Shown: positions 37,288-46,457, numbered from the stretch's first letter. The stretch: 64,000 nucleotides of DNA from Bacteroidota bacterium (GCA_963169745.1 CAUJCU010000010.1:62001-126000); one strand, 5' to 3'. A program made the numbers and translations. Notes: a model not told the origin generated them from the sequence alone.

Positions 37288-37295
37288 CAAAGGTA
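37288..37295 (-). promoter_or_regulatory. Candidate -7 box (TACCTTTG) of the sigma factor gene
   Basis: TACCTTTG on the minus strand fits TAnnTTTG and ends 19 bases before the GTG. It overlaps one arm of the inverted repeat at 37289-37334, so anything binding the repeat would cover it. No TTG at -33. Confidence 0.4.
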
Positions 37296-37334
37296 ACCCA
37301 AATAAAAAAAATATTCAGGTATTGGGTTACCTTT
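37289..37334. repeat. 13-bp perfect inverted repeat between sigma factor and lipoprotein genes
   Basis: AAAGGTAACCCAA at 37289-37301 and its exact reverse complement at 37322-37334, with a 20-base AT-rich spacer. On the plus strand the second arm runs into a T-rich tract to 37344, so an RNA hairpin with terminator or attenuator character is possible. Each arm also contains GGTAAC, comparable to the -35 elements of ECF sigma factors. Role undetermined: operator, divergent promoters or attenuator. Confidence 0.7.
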
Positions 37335-37388
37335 TCTTTTTTTTAAGATTAAGGGTATAATTATTATTAACCAAATAAACTAAAAAAA

Positions 37389-37598
37389 ATGAAAAATTTA
37401 TTTAAATTCGTTTTTGCTGCTTTTACAGTAGCAATGTTAGCAACTGCTTGTGGTGGTGCTAAAACTGAAGAAGCTGCAACTGAAGCTGCTCCTGCTACAG
37501 AAGAAACTACAACTGAAGCTGCTCCTGTAACTGAAGAAGCTGCTGCACCGGTTGCTGATACAACTGCTGCTGCTGCAACTCCAGAAGCTGCTCATTAA
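37389..37598 (+). CDS. Small Ala/Glu/Thr-rich lipoprotein
   Basis: 69 residues. A signal peptide ending in the lipobox-like LATAC (Cys21) is followed by ~48 residues made almost only of Ala, Glu, Thr, Pro and Val in repeated forms (EEAATEAAPATEETTTEAAP). The mature part is probably an unfolded acidic, surface- or periplasm-exposed chain. Similar short proteins exist in Bacteroidota, function unknown to me. Divergent from the ECF sigma gene, with a strong terminator behind it, so it is a single-gene unit and a possible target of that sigma factor. Confidence 0.75.
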   Translation: MKNLFKFVFAAFTVAMLATACGGAKTEEAATEAAPATEETTTEAAPVTEEAAAPVADTTAAAATPEAAH

Positions 37599-37618
37599 TC
37601 AGATTCGAATTTAGTTAT

Positions 37619-37652
37619 AAAGCCCTTTTTTTAAAAAAAAGGGCTTTTTTTT
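37619..37652. terminator. Bidirectional intrinsic terminator
   Basis: AAGCCC plus seven T pairs with seven A plus GGGCTT, followed by a T-run on the plus strand and, on the other strand, an equivalent run. It ends the small lipoprotein transcript and touches the stop of the minus-strand glycosyltransferase. Confidence 0.85.
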
Positions 37653-38797
37653 CACTCTCTAAGCATTTTTACAAATTCTTTCCCAAAGTGCTTTATGGCA
37701 TCATTATAATCAATTTTTTCAACTTTACGGATTTCTTTTTCCGTATTTTGAATAAGATTTGCTAATTCAAGAGGCGAATCGGGCTTAAAAAAACTGACAT
37801 TCATTTTTATTTGTTCCCTATGTACGGGAATATCAGATAGTAAAATCCATTTATTTAATGATTTAGCATCTTCAACTACAGTACTCCACCCTTCAAACAG
37901 AGAGGGTTGAATAATAGCTATACAATTTGCCATTAAACACAATTGTTCCTTGTGTGGAATAAACCCTAAAAATTTAATTTGATCGAGTAAATCATGTTTT
38001 TGCGCTAGCTTTCTTATGCTTTCCGGATATTCCGGATTTCTGAAATCAAGTTCTTTTCCAGTAAAAACAACAGATACTTCTATGCCCTTTGACTTAAGCA
38101 TAAGAACAGCCTCTAACACTAATTTATGATTTTTATGTTTCCAAAATTGATTAGGAACTATAAAATAAGGTTTTGTGATGTGGTACTTTGAGGCTGTTTG
38201 CTGAAATGAAATGTCTTTAAAATCGGGAAGTGAAACAGCAAATGGAATTACATATAATGGGTTTATAGTTTGAGGATAAAAACTTAAAAAATCTTTCTTG
38301 GTTGCTTTGCTGCTAAATAATATTTTGCTTTTTGAGGTTAGTATCTCGTTGTAAACATGCTTTCGGCCTTCGTACTCGCGATTAAAAAATAAACTAGGCA
38401 TTAAAAGCTCTTGGCAATCGGGAATCCAAAAAATTTTTTTACTGTTACTCAATAAATCAGTATCCCAGCTACGTCTAAGTAAAATAGCGTAATCCAAATC
38501 TTTATCGGTCATTCTTTTTTCAAAAATATTTCGATTCAAGAGTACTCTGCTTATTTTGTTAGCCGCTCTCTCAAAAGCATTGTATTTGGATAAATACTTT
38601 TTGTGTTGCAACCGGGGGTAGCCAATTCTTTCTATGTGTTCTTTATCTTGTAAAGTGTCGGTATATAAAATAATTTCGGGTTGCCATTTTTCAGGAAGTG
38701 TTTTAAGGGCATAAATAAGATTGCTTAAATAATAGGTTCCGGCAATCCACGACTCATCATACTTATAAACTAGTGCTAGTCTAATCCTTGCAGCCAT
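37652..38797 (-). CDS. Glycosyltransferase family 4 (GT-B)
   Basis: 381 residues. The C-terminal donor domain is clear: VPNQFWKHKNHKLVLEAVLM, VVFTGKELD, IKFLGFIPHKEQL and the family E-x7-E region within PSLFEGWSTVVEDAKSL, followed by LLSDIPVHREQ. The start overlaps the epimerase gene by 22 bases, so both are probably translated together. It is the last gene in a five-gene minus-strand glycan block. Donor and acceptor unknown. Confidence 0.88.
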   Translation of the reverse strand: MAARIRLALVYKYDESWIAGTYYLSNLIYALKTLPEKWQPEIILYTDTLQDKEHIERIGYPRLQHKKYLSKYNAFERAANKISRVLLNRNIFEKRMTDKDLDYAILLRRSWDTDLLSNSKKIFWIPDCQELLMPSLFFNREYEGRKHVYNEILTSKSKILFSSKATKKDFLSFYPQTINPLYVIPFAVSLPDFKDISFQQTASKYHITKPYFIVPNQFWKHKNHKLVLEAVLMLKSKGIEVSVVFTGKELDFRNPEYPESIRKLAQKHDLLDQIKFLGFIPHKEQLCLMANCIAIIQPSLFEGWSTVVEDAKSLNKWILLSDIPVHREQIKMNVSFFKPDSPLELANLIQNTEKEIRKVEKIDYNDAIKHFGKEFVKMLRE

Positions 38798-39669
38798 AGA
38801 GCATAGTTTTTTAATCCCTGTTCTAGGGTTGTTTCAGGGTAAAATCCGAGCCCTTTCAAAGAGTCAATATTTGCTTCCCAAAATCTAGGGTCTGTTTTTT
38901 TTATCAACCCGTTAAACACTATTTTTGTTTGTGGGCTTATATGTTTTATAAATATCTCAGCAGCCTGATGCACCGTATATGAAGTGCCACTGGCTACGTT
39001 TACAGCTGTACCGTTGAATGAGCCTTCCCGAATAATGAGGTTAATTGCTTTCATCAAATCAGAAATATGAATAAAATCTCTCGTTTCAAGGCCATTACCG
39101 TAAAGTTCAACTTGGGTATTATTTTTTTTAAGTTGCTGATAAATGTCCCAAAATAATTGTTTTCTTAACCCATTACCATAAACCGAAAAAATACGCATAC
39201 TTATACAAGGAGTTTGATTGATTTTGGCATATAGTTCCAACAGTTTTTCGCTTAGTAATTTATGCTTTCCGTAAGGCGAAACAGGCTTTTTGTTTGATTT
39301 TTCAGATAATGGTAACGTTATAGGATTGCCATATACCGCTGCACTTGAAAGGTTAATAAATTTACAATTTGGATTGTATTTTTTGAGGGAATTCAAGATG
39401 ATTTCAACATTCAAATAGTTTAGTCTGTAATCTTCTTCTTGGTGTTCTATCGAAAAAGCTACAGTAGCACTTCCCGATGCATTTAAACAAACATCATATT
39501 GCTGATGTTCAAAAAGAACAGGTAAGTTTGAAAGGTTTTCATTAAGTAAAAAGGTATCTGGTGTTTTTTGATGAATATCACAAACCCTTACCCGATAACC
39601 TTGATTGATAAAAAATTGAGTGGCATGGCTCCCAATAAATCCATTACTTCCAATAATTAAAATATACAT
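38776..39669 (-). CDS. NAD-dependent epimerase/dehydratase family protein
   Basis: A 297-residue extended short-chain dehydrogenase. Residues 1-14 hold the nucleotide-binding IIGSNGFIGSH; the active site is visible as the serine in NLSSAAVYG and YGKHK (Tyr-x3-Lys) after PVSP. SMRIFSVYGNG and ETRDFIHISDL fit nucleotide-sugar epimerases such as GalE or RmlD-like relatives. It makes or modifies a sugar donor for the neighbouring transferases; exact product unknown. Confidence 0.87.
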   Translation of the reverse strand: MYILIIGSNGFIGSHATQFFINQGYRVRVCDIHQKTPDTFLLNENLSNLPVLFEHQQYDVCLNASGSATVAFSIEHQEEDYRLNYLNVEIILNSLKKYNPNCKFINLSSAAVYGNPITLPLSEKSNKKPVSPYGKHKLLSEKLLELYAKINQTPCISMRIFSVYGNGLRKQLFWDIYQQLKKNNTQVELYGNGLETRDFIHISDLMKAINLIIREGSFNGTAVNVASGTSYTVHQAAEIFIKHISPQTKIVFNGLIKKTDPRFWEANIDSLKGLGFYPETTLEQGLKNYALWLQGLD

Positions 39670-39683
39670 ATCTCAACTCAAGT

Positions 39684-40607
39684 TTATAAATTTTCTTTTT
39701 CTCCTGTTAATATATTTACAATTGGTAATTGTTTAATTAGAGCGCTTGCTTCTTCATAGTTTAAATAGCTAAGCTTTCCCTGTTCATTTCGGCTTTCACG
39801 AAAGCTTGCTTTTTTAAATAGCTGATCTGCAGTATATGGTTTTAATTGCTTTAGTTTATCATTTCTTACAAAGTACGCATTATTTCCGTTATTGTTGCAA
39901 GCAACTAAAGTATATCCTTTACGCTCTCCTAAATGTATTAATGCAGCCAGCGATGCTCCATAATATAAACCACTGTAATGTGCCTTATGGCGAATAAAAT
40001 CTGCTTGATATGGAACAGAAATGGCTCGGTCGCTCCCAAAAAGGCTATTGTATTCAATAACTAACAAAGGTGGACTTATCCCCATAGCTTCCCAAACCCA
40101 ATAGTCATTCCCATCAATATCTATTACAAGTAAATCGGGGGTGTTTTTTATACAGAACTGATGTAGAAGAGAATTAATATTTTCTTTTGTTATAAAACTA
40201 CATAAAGCCTCTAAATGATACTGCCAGTATAAATTATCTGATTTTATGGCTGCTATATTTTCTTTTGAGGCATCTATAACCAAGCCTTTCCAGCAATTGT
40301 TAAGCATCAAAAAGCGTGTATTTGATTCCTGATAGTTTTCAACTCCGAACTCAATAAAAACTTTATTTTCCAATTTTAAATATTCAGTTAAAAACTGAAT
40401 AATACCATCATCGCCCCATTGTGAGAAAACTTTAAATTCGGCTTCATTCAAATTGTGTATGATTTCGCTTTCTCGTTCTCGGTTCTTTAGGGCAATCAGC
40501 TTTCCCTCAAGGCACTTCAATTCTTGAATAGACTGGTATATTGCCGTAACTTGTAAACTTTGTTTTTCAATCATAGAAGGAGATTTTTTTTTGATATTAA
40601 AAAACAA
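39684..40607 (-). CDS. Probable SAM-dependent methyltransferase-like protein in glycan block
   Basis: 307 residues. SQWGDDGIIQFLTEY is followed by VFIEFGVENYQESNTRFL and LVIDASKENIAAI, which look like Rossmann strands with a SAM-binding loop in the manner of FkbM-related proteins, and by DLLVIDIDGNDYWVWEAM. The N-terminal ~60 residues are helical. I cannot assign a substrate. It follows the acyltransferase by 7 bases, so it belongs to this glycan block; a sugar methylation role is inferred. Confidence 0.6.
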   Translation of the reverse strand: MFFNIKKKSPSMIEKQSLQVTAIYQSIQELKCLEGKLIALKNRERESEIIHNLNEAEFKVFSQWGDDGIIQFLTEYLKLENKVFIEFGVENYQESNTRFLMLNNCWKGLVIDASKENIAAIKSDNLYWQYHLEALCSFITKENINSLLHQFCIKNTPDLLVIDIDGNDYWVWEAMGISPPLLVIEYNSLFGSDRAISVPYQADFIRHKAHYSGLYYGASLAALIHLGERKGYTLVACNNNGNNAYFVRNDKLKQLKPYTADQLFKKASFRESRNEQGKLSYLNYEEASALIKQLPIVNILTGEKENL

Positions 40608-40614
40608 GGGTGAA

Positions 40615-41241
40615 TTAATTTTTAAGTTTTTTTATAAATACTGCAGGATTGCCACCAACTAGGGTATAAGGCTCCACATTTTTTGTAACAACACTTCCAG
40701 CTGCAACTATGGCTCCCTCGCCAATGATAACACCTTTTAAAATAACCGCATTAAAACTTATCCAGGCTTTATCATGAATTACCACTGGGGCAGTTTCTAT
40801 AAGTCCTTTTTCTTTCCAAGGCCCGTTATTAATCAAATCTATGTATCGATCAGTTCGGGTGTCAGCATCTAACTCATGGGCCTGGGTGTCAACTATATTT
40901 ACTTGATGGGCAATAAGTACATGATTGCCAATTCGAACTTCATCACCAGACCAAATTCTACTCCCTTCGCCAATATAGCAATTGTGACCAATTGTAATTT
41001 TTCCACCATATCTAAAAATTAATAAAGTACCTCTAACATGTGTTTGGCGGCCAATGTGTATTTTTAAAGGATTGTTTTGTTGATTGGCAATATGTGTTTC
41101 GGGATAAAATGTGTACTCATTACCAGATACCCTCTTTTTGTTTTGGGCTACAACATCTTTTTGATGCTGTTGAATAATCAGCGACTGTAAAGAAGTACGA
41201 ACTATAAACCGTTGCAATAAATTAAGTAGCACTTTTTTCAT
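40615..41241 (-). CDS. Hexapeptide-repeat O-acetyltransferase (WbbJ/Maa type)
   Basis: 208 residues forming a left-handed beta helix. Hexad-like strands run from KIHIGRQTHVRGTLLIFRY through IGHNCYIGEGSRIWSG to VIIGEGAIVAAGSVVTKN, and YTLVGGNPAVFIKKL is the family's C-terminal signature. The catalytic His is probably in VNIVDTQAHELD. Transfers an acetyl group from acetyl-CoA to a glycan sugar. Its start overlaps the upstream transferase by 20 bases. Confidence 0.85.
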   Translation of the reverse strand: MKKVLLNLLQRFIVRTSLQSLIIQQHQKDVVAQNKKRVSGNEYTFYPETHIANQQNNPLKIHIGRQTHVRGTLLIFRYGGKITIGHNCYIGEGSRIWSGDEVRIGNHVLIAHQVNIVDTQAHELDADTRTDRYIDLINNGPWKEKGLIETAPVVIHDKAWISFNAVILKGVIIGEGAIVAAGSVVTKNVEPYTLVGGNPAVFIKKLKN

Positions 41242-42148
41242 TGCCTAAAAATACAGATTTGAGCTTATTAAGCAAAGAAATGAATAAAGTTGGGCGAGCA
41301 AACTCTTTTTGATACAATAGCTGTATTTTTTTACGGATGTTTTTGTTTTCATACACATGATCTGGAAAATTAATTTTTTCAATAAAGCCTATAGGGTTGT
41401 TGTCGGTTAAAAAATTACGATTTATTTTATGTGTTCCGCTACCATCAAAGCCTATATTGTTTACAAGATTAGCTCCGGGCATAATAAAATACTGTTTTTT
41501 ACTAAAATAATAAACATAAAACTCGACAGCCCAAGACTGTAATTTCCCTAATTTAGTTTTCTCAAACATGTCAGAATAAACATGGCCACAAACATTAAAC
41601 AAGCCCAATTCATCAGAATCTATTTGACTCAAATCAAGTTTATGTTGCTCTTCTTTAAAGTTATCCCATACTCTTTTGAAAGTTCCCCAACCCCAACAGG
41701 AGCCTGTTCGGGTAAAAAATGGTGATGTTTCTTTTATTGGGAAAGAGTAACCCGAAACCCCAGCAACACGATTGTCATTTATGTACTTGGCTAAGGCTTC
41801 GTTTTGAAAGTGTAAAAAATGAGGGGCAACAATAATGTCGTCTTCCAAAACAATTACTTTAGAATTATTTTGAAGAACTTCAGACAGGCCTTGTATGATA
41901 GATTTTTTTAGACCTAAATTAGTAGTGTTTATTTTAAGATGTACCTTTTTGAATCCGCTTACGCTTTGAGCAAAATTTTGGGTTTCTTTGATGTTTTCTA
42001 ATTCTTCAACAGCAGTATTTTTCTTTGCCCCATCACAAAAAATATACAACTCACTTTTTGGGGCCTCAGGATTTTTTAATAACGCTTCAATGGCCTTTTG
42101 GGCATGATTGGGGCGATTGTATAAAAACAAAGCAATAGGAGCAAACAA
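41222..42148 (-). CDS. GT-A glycosyltransferase (family 2 / GNT-I-like)
   Basis: 308 residues. IALFLYNRPNHAQKAIEAL begins the nucleotide-sugar fold and VIVLEDDIIVAPHFLHF carries the metal-binding Glu-Asp-Asp. SCWGWGTFKRVWDNF is a frequent feature of this Bacteroidota subgroup. The TTG at 42148 is the only plausible start; the TATTTTTG box at 42174-42181 lies 25 bases upstream. It is the first gene of the minus-strand block ending at 37652. Confidence 0.85.
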   Translation of the reverse strand: MFAPIALFLYNRPNHAQKAIEALLKNPEAPKSELYIFCDGAKKNTAVEELENIKETQNFAQSVSGFKKVHLKINTTNLGLKKSIIQGLSEVLQNNSKVIVLEDDIIVAPHFLHFQNEALAKYINDNRVAGVSGYSFPIKETSPFFTRTGSCWGWGTFKRVWDNFKEEQHKLDLSQIDSDELGLFNVCGHVYSDMFEKTKLGKLQSWAVEFYVYYFSKKQYFIMPGANLVNNIGFDGSGTHKINRNFLTDNNPIGFIEKINFPDHVYENKNIRKKIQLLYQKEFARPTLFISLLNKLKSVFLGNEKSAT

Positions 42149-42173
42149 GGCAAATAGCTTACAATTTATGTAT

Positions 42174-42181
42174 CAAAAATA
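42174..42181 (-). promoter_or_regulatory. Candidate -7 box (TATTTTTG) of the 37652-42148 glycan block
   Basis: TATTTTTG on the minus strand fits TAnnTTTG and ends 25 bases before the TTG start at 42148. No TTG -33 element identified. Confidence 0.4.
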
Positions 42182-42273
42182 GAAAATATTAAAGAACAGG
42201 AAGGTTATTTTTAAAGATATTATGTAACCATTGAAAAATTGAGAACTTTGTAATTTTAAATTCCGAATTATTT

Positions 42274-43143
42274 ATGAGTAGTACACTTCCTAAAATTACG
42301 GTAGTAACTCCCTCTTTTAACCAAGGGCAGTATATCGAAGACACTATAAAATCTGTTTTAAATCAGAATTACCCCAATTTGGAATATTTTATTTTTGATG
42401 GTGGTAGTTCTGATAATACTGTTGAGGTAATTAAAAAATATGAACATCAAATAGATTATTGGGTTAGTCAAAAAGACAATGGGCAGGCAGATGCTATTAA
42501 TCAAGGCTTTAAAAAAGCAACTGGTGATATATTATGTTGGATCAACTCGGATGATTATTACCTTCCGGATACCTTAAATTTTGTGGCAAAAAATATGGAT
42601 ATTTCTAAAAAAGAAGTTCTATATGGTGAGTCAGGTTATATTTTTGAACCACAAAAGGAAATTAAATACAGTAAAATAAAAGTAAAGGCCGAGAACTACA
42701 CTCTAGCTTTACATGATTACATTATTCAACCCAGTAGTTTTTGGTCACGCAAATCATGGGAGGCTACCGGAGTTTTAAATGAAAAGCTCCATTTTGTTTT
42801 TGATTGGGATTGGTTTTTAAGGGCTCAAAAGCAACAAGTTGATTTTAGATATATATCAAGAAATATGGCTATGTATCGTGTACACGATGCACATAAAACG
42901 GGCACAGGAGGCGACAAACGGCAAAAAGAAATAGAACATATTCTAAAAACATACAGTGGTAACTACATATTAAATGCTTTTTTATTTTTACGCGACCAAA
43001 GAGCGAAAGTGGATAAAGTTTTGAATTTTGCTAAAAAGAACAACCTTATTCGTTTTGATTATAAAATTTTACGAGCCCTATACCCGTTTAAGCTTTTACC
43101 TATAAAGGATATAGAATTGCGGCAATTGTACGACACCGAGTAA
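42274..43143 (+). CDS. Glycosyltransferase family 2
   Basis: 289 residues. ITVVTPSFNQGQYIEDTI opens the GT-A fold, FDGGSSDNTVEVIKKY follows, and the DxD-like metal site is in WINSDDYYLPD. A later WDWDWF-type aromatic stretch (HFVFDWDWFLRA) is typical of family 2 members acting on surface polysaccharides. It is divergent from the preceding block and read alone. Donor unknown. Confidence 0.88.
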   Translation: MSSTLPKITVVTPSFNQGQYIEDTIKSVLNQNYPNLEYFIFDGGSSDNTVEVIKKYEHQIDYWVSQKDNGQADAINQGFKKATGDILCWINSDDYYLPDTLNFVAKNMDISKKEVLYGESGYIFEPQKEIKYSKIKVKAENYTLALHDYIIQPSSFWSRKSWEATGVLNEKLHFVFDWDWFLRAQKQQVDFRYISRNMAMYRVHDAHKTGTGGDKRQKEIEHILKTYSGNYILNAFLFLRDQRAKVDKVLNFAKKNNLIRFDYKILRALYPFKLLPIKDIELRQLYDTE

Positions 43144-43158
43144 TTCAAAAGTGAATTA
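43141..43158. terminator. Weak hairpin at the end of the glycosyltransferase gene
   Basis: TAATTCA-AAAG-TGAATTA makes a 7-bp stem that includes the stop codon, between two convergent genes. It has no T-run, so termination is uncertain. Confidence 0.3.
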
Positions 43159-43199
43159 AGGAAGCCTAGTAAAAGCCAATGATTAAGTTAAACAATGAA

Positions 43200-44282
43200 T
43201 TATTTATTGTTATACGCTTTTTGTCTTAATATAAAATCCATAATAACCAATGCGGCCATTCCTTCTACAATGGGTACAGCTCTTGGCACAACACAAACAT
43301 CATGTCTGCCTTCTATTTGAATTTGAATATTTTGACCCTTCTTATCAACAGTTTTTTGAGGCGTTTTTATTGAAGAAACAGGTTTAAAAGCTACCTTAAA
43401 AGTAATATTTTCTCCGGTGCTTATACCGCCTTGAATTCCTCCCGAGTTATTGGATAAAAATTGTATAGTGCCATCCTTTACAGCCATTAAATCGTTATGT
43501 TCAGAGCCTTTCATAGCAGCGGCTTCAAAACCTTTTCCTAATTCAAAACCTTTTACCGCATTAATGCTTAGCATGGCTTTGCCTAATTCAGCATGAAGTT
43601 TATCAAAAACAGGTTCTCCAATACCTGCGGGTGTTCCAATAATTTCACCCTGTATAATGCCTCCTAAAGTATCTCCTTCTAATTTTGTTTGTTCCATGAG
43701 CTTTATCATTTCTTTGGCTGCTTCCATATCAGGGCACCTTACCATATTGTGCTCTATTGCCTTATAGTCGAAAGCAGAACCATGTAACTGTGCTTTAATA
43801 GGGCCTATCTGTGTAACATAAGCTCTAATTGAAACGTCATGATGTTTAAGCCATATTTGCGCTAAAGCACCAGCCACCACTCTGCTTAATGTTTCACGTG
43901 CGGAAGCCCGCCCACTACCTCTATGGTCTCTATTTCCATATTTTGCAGTATACGTATAATCGGCATGTGAGGGTCTGAATACCTCTTTTAAATGATCATA
44001 ATCTTCTGACTTTTTATCGGTATTATAAATTAAAAAGGCAATAGGAGTGCCGGTTGTTTTACCCTCAAAAATACCCGATAAAAAAATAACTTTATCTTTT
44101 TCATTTCTTGGAGTACTTAAGACATTTTGCCCCGGGCGCCTACGTTCAAGTTGCAGTTGAATAAATTCAAAATCAACTTCAATATTTGAAGGAAATCCGT
44201 CAATTATACCACCAATAGCTTCACCATGGCTTTCGCCAAAAGAGCTTAGTTTAAGAAGAGTACCAAAAGTATTTCCTGCCAT
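43200..44282 (-). CDS. aroC: Chorismate synthase
   Basis: 360 residues with all family signatures: GESHGEAIGGIIDGFPSNI, RRPGQNVLSTPRNEKDKV, HADYTYTAKYGNRDHRGSGR and SARETLSRVVAGA, GGIQGGISTGENI. It converts EPSP to chorismate using reduced FMN, the last step of the shikimate pathway. It lies 74 bases after the RNA methyltransferase gene on the same strand; no other aromatic-pathway gene is nearby. Confidence 0.96.
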   Translation of the reverse strand: MAGNTFGTLLKLSSFGESHGEAIGGIIDGFPSNIEVDFEFIQLQLERRRPGQNVLSTPRNEKDKVIFLSGIFEGKTTGTPIAFLIYNTDKKSEDYDHLKEVFRPSHADYTYTAKYGNRDHRGSGRASARETLSRVVAGALAQIWLKHHDVSIRAYVTQIGPIKAQLHGSAFDYKAIEHNMVRCPDMEAAKEMIKLMEQTKLEGDTLGGIIQGEIIGTPAGIGEPVFDKLHAELGKAMLSINAVKGFELGKGFEAAAMKGSEHNDLMAVKDGTIQFLSNNSGGIQGGISTGENITFKVAFKPVSSIKTPQKTVDKKGQNIQIQIEGRHDVCVVPRAVPIVEGMAALVIMDFILRQKAYNNK

Positions 44283-44356
44283 ATTTAATTTTCTATAAAA
44301 TTACAAAAAGATAACTATTATGCTATACAGCCCCTTAATAGCAGAAATCGCTAAAA

Positions 44357-45148
44357 TTACTTAAACCCTCTTTGCCTTCGAGCTTCATACGTGATGATAG
44401 CACAACTTCCTGAAACATTTAGAGAGTCTATTTTTCCTTGCATAGGAATTTTTATTTGCTGGTCACATTTTTCCAGCCAAAACTTACTTAAACCTTCTGC
44501 TTCAGTCCCAAATACAAGTGCTGTTGCTTCACTAAAATTTTGTTCGTGATACCACTCTGTTGCGGTGAGCGCAGCAGAATACGTTCTAATATTTTTAGTT
44601 CTTAACCAGGATAAACACTCTTCGTTACTGCAACAAACTATTTGTTTGGTAAATACACAGCCTAAACTGCTTCTAATTGTATTCGGATTAAAAATGTCTG
44701 TTTTTTTATCGCAAACTATAACAGCATCAACTTGCGCTGCATCTGCTGTCCGTAAAATAGCTCCTAAGTTTCCAGGCTTCTCTATTGATTCAAGAATAAT
44801 GATTAATGGAACTTGGGAAAGTTTCAACGCATCTAAACTTTGGTATTTTGATCGAACAACAGCTAAATATCCATCACTGCTATCGCGGTAAGCTATTTTT
44901 TGAAATACAGGAAGGGTTATTTCTATGTATTGCGCCTTATGAGCCATTGTTTTTTGGGTTAACAATTCTCCTTTTATCAACTCCGAACAATAATACAACT
45001 CTGTTATTTCATACCCGGCCTCAGCGCACAACTCAATTTCCTTTTTCCCTTCAACAGTAAATAAGCCACTTTCTTTTCTGTTTCCTGACTTTTCGAGCTT
45101 CTGAACAGCTTTTATTTTAGAATTACTAATACTCGAAATAAATAGCAT
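44357..45148 (-). CDS. TrmH/SpoU family RNA 2'-O-methyltransferase
   Basis: 263 residues. An N-terminal substrate-binding domain (SNSKIKAVQKLEKSGNRKES, FTVEGKKEIELC) precedes the SPOUT knot: motif 1 NLGAILRTADAAQVDAVI, motif 2 VFGTEAEGLS and motif 3 IKIPMQGKIDSLNVSGS. It methylates a ribose in rRNA or tRNA; the RlmB/TsnR branch seems likely but the site cannot be told. It begins 14 bases after the sucB stop and may be co-transcribed. Confidence 0.9.
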   Translation of the reverse strand: MLFISSISNSKIKAVQKLEKSGNRKESGLFTVEGKKEIELCAEAGYEITELYYCSELIKGELLTQKTMAHKAQYIEITLPVFQKIAYRDSSDGYLAVVRSKYQSLDALKLSQVPLIIILESIEKPGNLGAILRTADAAQVDAVIVCDKKTDIFNPNTIRSSLGCVFTKQIVCCSNEECLSWLRTKNIRTYSAALTATEWYHEQNFSEATALVFGTEAEGLSKFWLEKCDQQIKIPMQGKIDSLNVSGSCAIITYEARRQRGFK

Positions 45149-45162
45149 AACTAAGGCTATAT

Positions 45163-46416
45163 TTATATGCCCAACAAAATTTCTTCAGGGGCTTTAGAAC
45201 TAAATAGGAGTTTAATCGGATTTTCAAGCATCTCTTTTACCTTCACTAAAAAACCAACAGATTCTCTTCCATCAATAATTCGATGATCATAAGATAATGC
45301 TACATACATTATAGGCCTTATTTCAACGTTACCATTAACAGCTACGGGGCGTTCTATAACATTATGCATGCCTAGTATGGCACTTTGCGGAGGATTAATA
45401 ATAGGGGTACTCATCATACTGCCAAATACCCCGCCATTGGTAATAGTAAAAGTTCCACCTGTCATTTCTTCAATTGAAATTTTATTATCGCGGGCTTTTA
45501 GGGCTAAGTTTTTTATACCGCTTTCTATTTCGGCAAAGCTCATCATTTCAGCATTGCGAAGTACCGGGACAACTAATCCTTTTGGAGCACTAACGGCAAT
45601 ACCAATATCACAATATTTATGGTAAACTATTTCGTCTCCATCAATCATGGCATTAACAGCCGGAAACAATTGCAAAGCCTCAGTAACAGCCTTTGTGAAG
45701 AAACTCATAAAGCCAACATTCACACCATGTTTTTCCTTAAAAGTGTCTTTATATTTTGCTCTAATATTCATAATACTGCTCATGTCCACTTCGTTGAAGG
45801 TAGTGAGCATTGCAGTTTCGTTTTTAACAGCCACTAAACGTTGCGAAAGCTTTTTACGCAGGGTAGTCATTTTTTGTCTATCAGTTTCGCGATTGGGCAG
45901 TGCATCTTTTTGGGGGGCAAAGCCCTGTGCCAAGAGACTTAAAATATCTCCTTTGGTTATTCTGCCGTCTTTACCCGTTCCACTTATAGAAGCAACGGGT
46001 ATTTTATGCTCAGTAATAAGCTTTTTGGCTGCCGGTGAAGGAGTTCCTTTAGCATAAGAACTCGTGGTAGAAGATTCAGAGGCTTTCATAGCTGTTACTT
46101 TCTCGGGCAATGGAGTCGAAACTTTCTCTTCTTTAGGAGGAGCAGGAGTTTTAGCCTCGGGTGCTTTACTTGGCGCACTAATACTGGTGTCAATCTTTCC
46201 AATACTATCGCCTACTTTCACGGTATCACCTTCTTTAACTAATAAAGTTAATTGTCCGTTTTCTTCTGCATTTACTGTAAGCGTAGCCTTATCCGAATCT
46301 ATTTCACATAACTCATCGTCTTTCTCAACGTAATCTCCGTCTTTTTTTAGCCATCTGGCAATTTGAACTTCGCTAATAGACTCGCCCGGGCTGGGTACTT
46401 TTATTTCTATAATCAT
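45163..46416 (-). CDS. sucB: 2-oxoglutarate dehydrogenase E2, dihydrolipoyl succinyltransferase
   Basis: 417 residues in E2 order: a lipoyl domain (1-75) with the lipoylated lysine in [11 protein letters not shown], an Ala/Pro/Lys linker, a small peripheral-subunit-binding domain ([18 protein letters not shown]), and the catalytic domain ending with [15 protein letters not shown], which holds the active-site His and Asp. It forms the core of the TCA-cycle complex with the E1 encoded 41 bases upstream. One lipoyl domain is normal for SucB. The E3 gene is not in the window. Confidence 0.95.
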   Translation of the reverse strand: MIIEIKVPSPGESISEVQIARWLKKDGDYVEKDDELCEIDSDKATLTVNAEENGQLTLLVKEGDTVKVGDSIGKIDTSISAPSKAPEAKTPAPPKEEKVSTPLPEKVTAMKASESSTTSSYAKGTPSPAAKKLITEHKIPVASISGTGKDGRITKGDILSLLAQGFAPQKDALPNRETDRQKMTTLRKKLSQRLVAVKNETAMLTTFNEVDMSSIMNIRAKYKDTFKEKHGVNVGFMSFFTKAVTEALQLFPAVNAMIDGDEIVYHKYCDIGIAVSAPKGLVVPVLRNAEMMSFAEIESGIKNLALKARDNKISIEEMTGGTFTITNGGVFGSMMSTPIINPPQSAILGMHNVIERPVAVNGNVEIRPIMYVALSYDHRIIDGRESVGFLVKVKEMLENPIKLLFSSKAPEEILLGI

Positions 46417-46457
46417 AAGCGTCTTATTAAATTATTTTATCAAAATACATATAAAAA

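Noticed and set aside
45647-46057. A 136-codon open frame on the plus strand inside sucB
   Set aside because: It is antisense to a clearly conserved E2 gene, has no family features or start signal, and reflects codon bias of the real gene.
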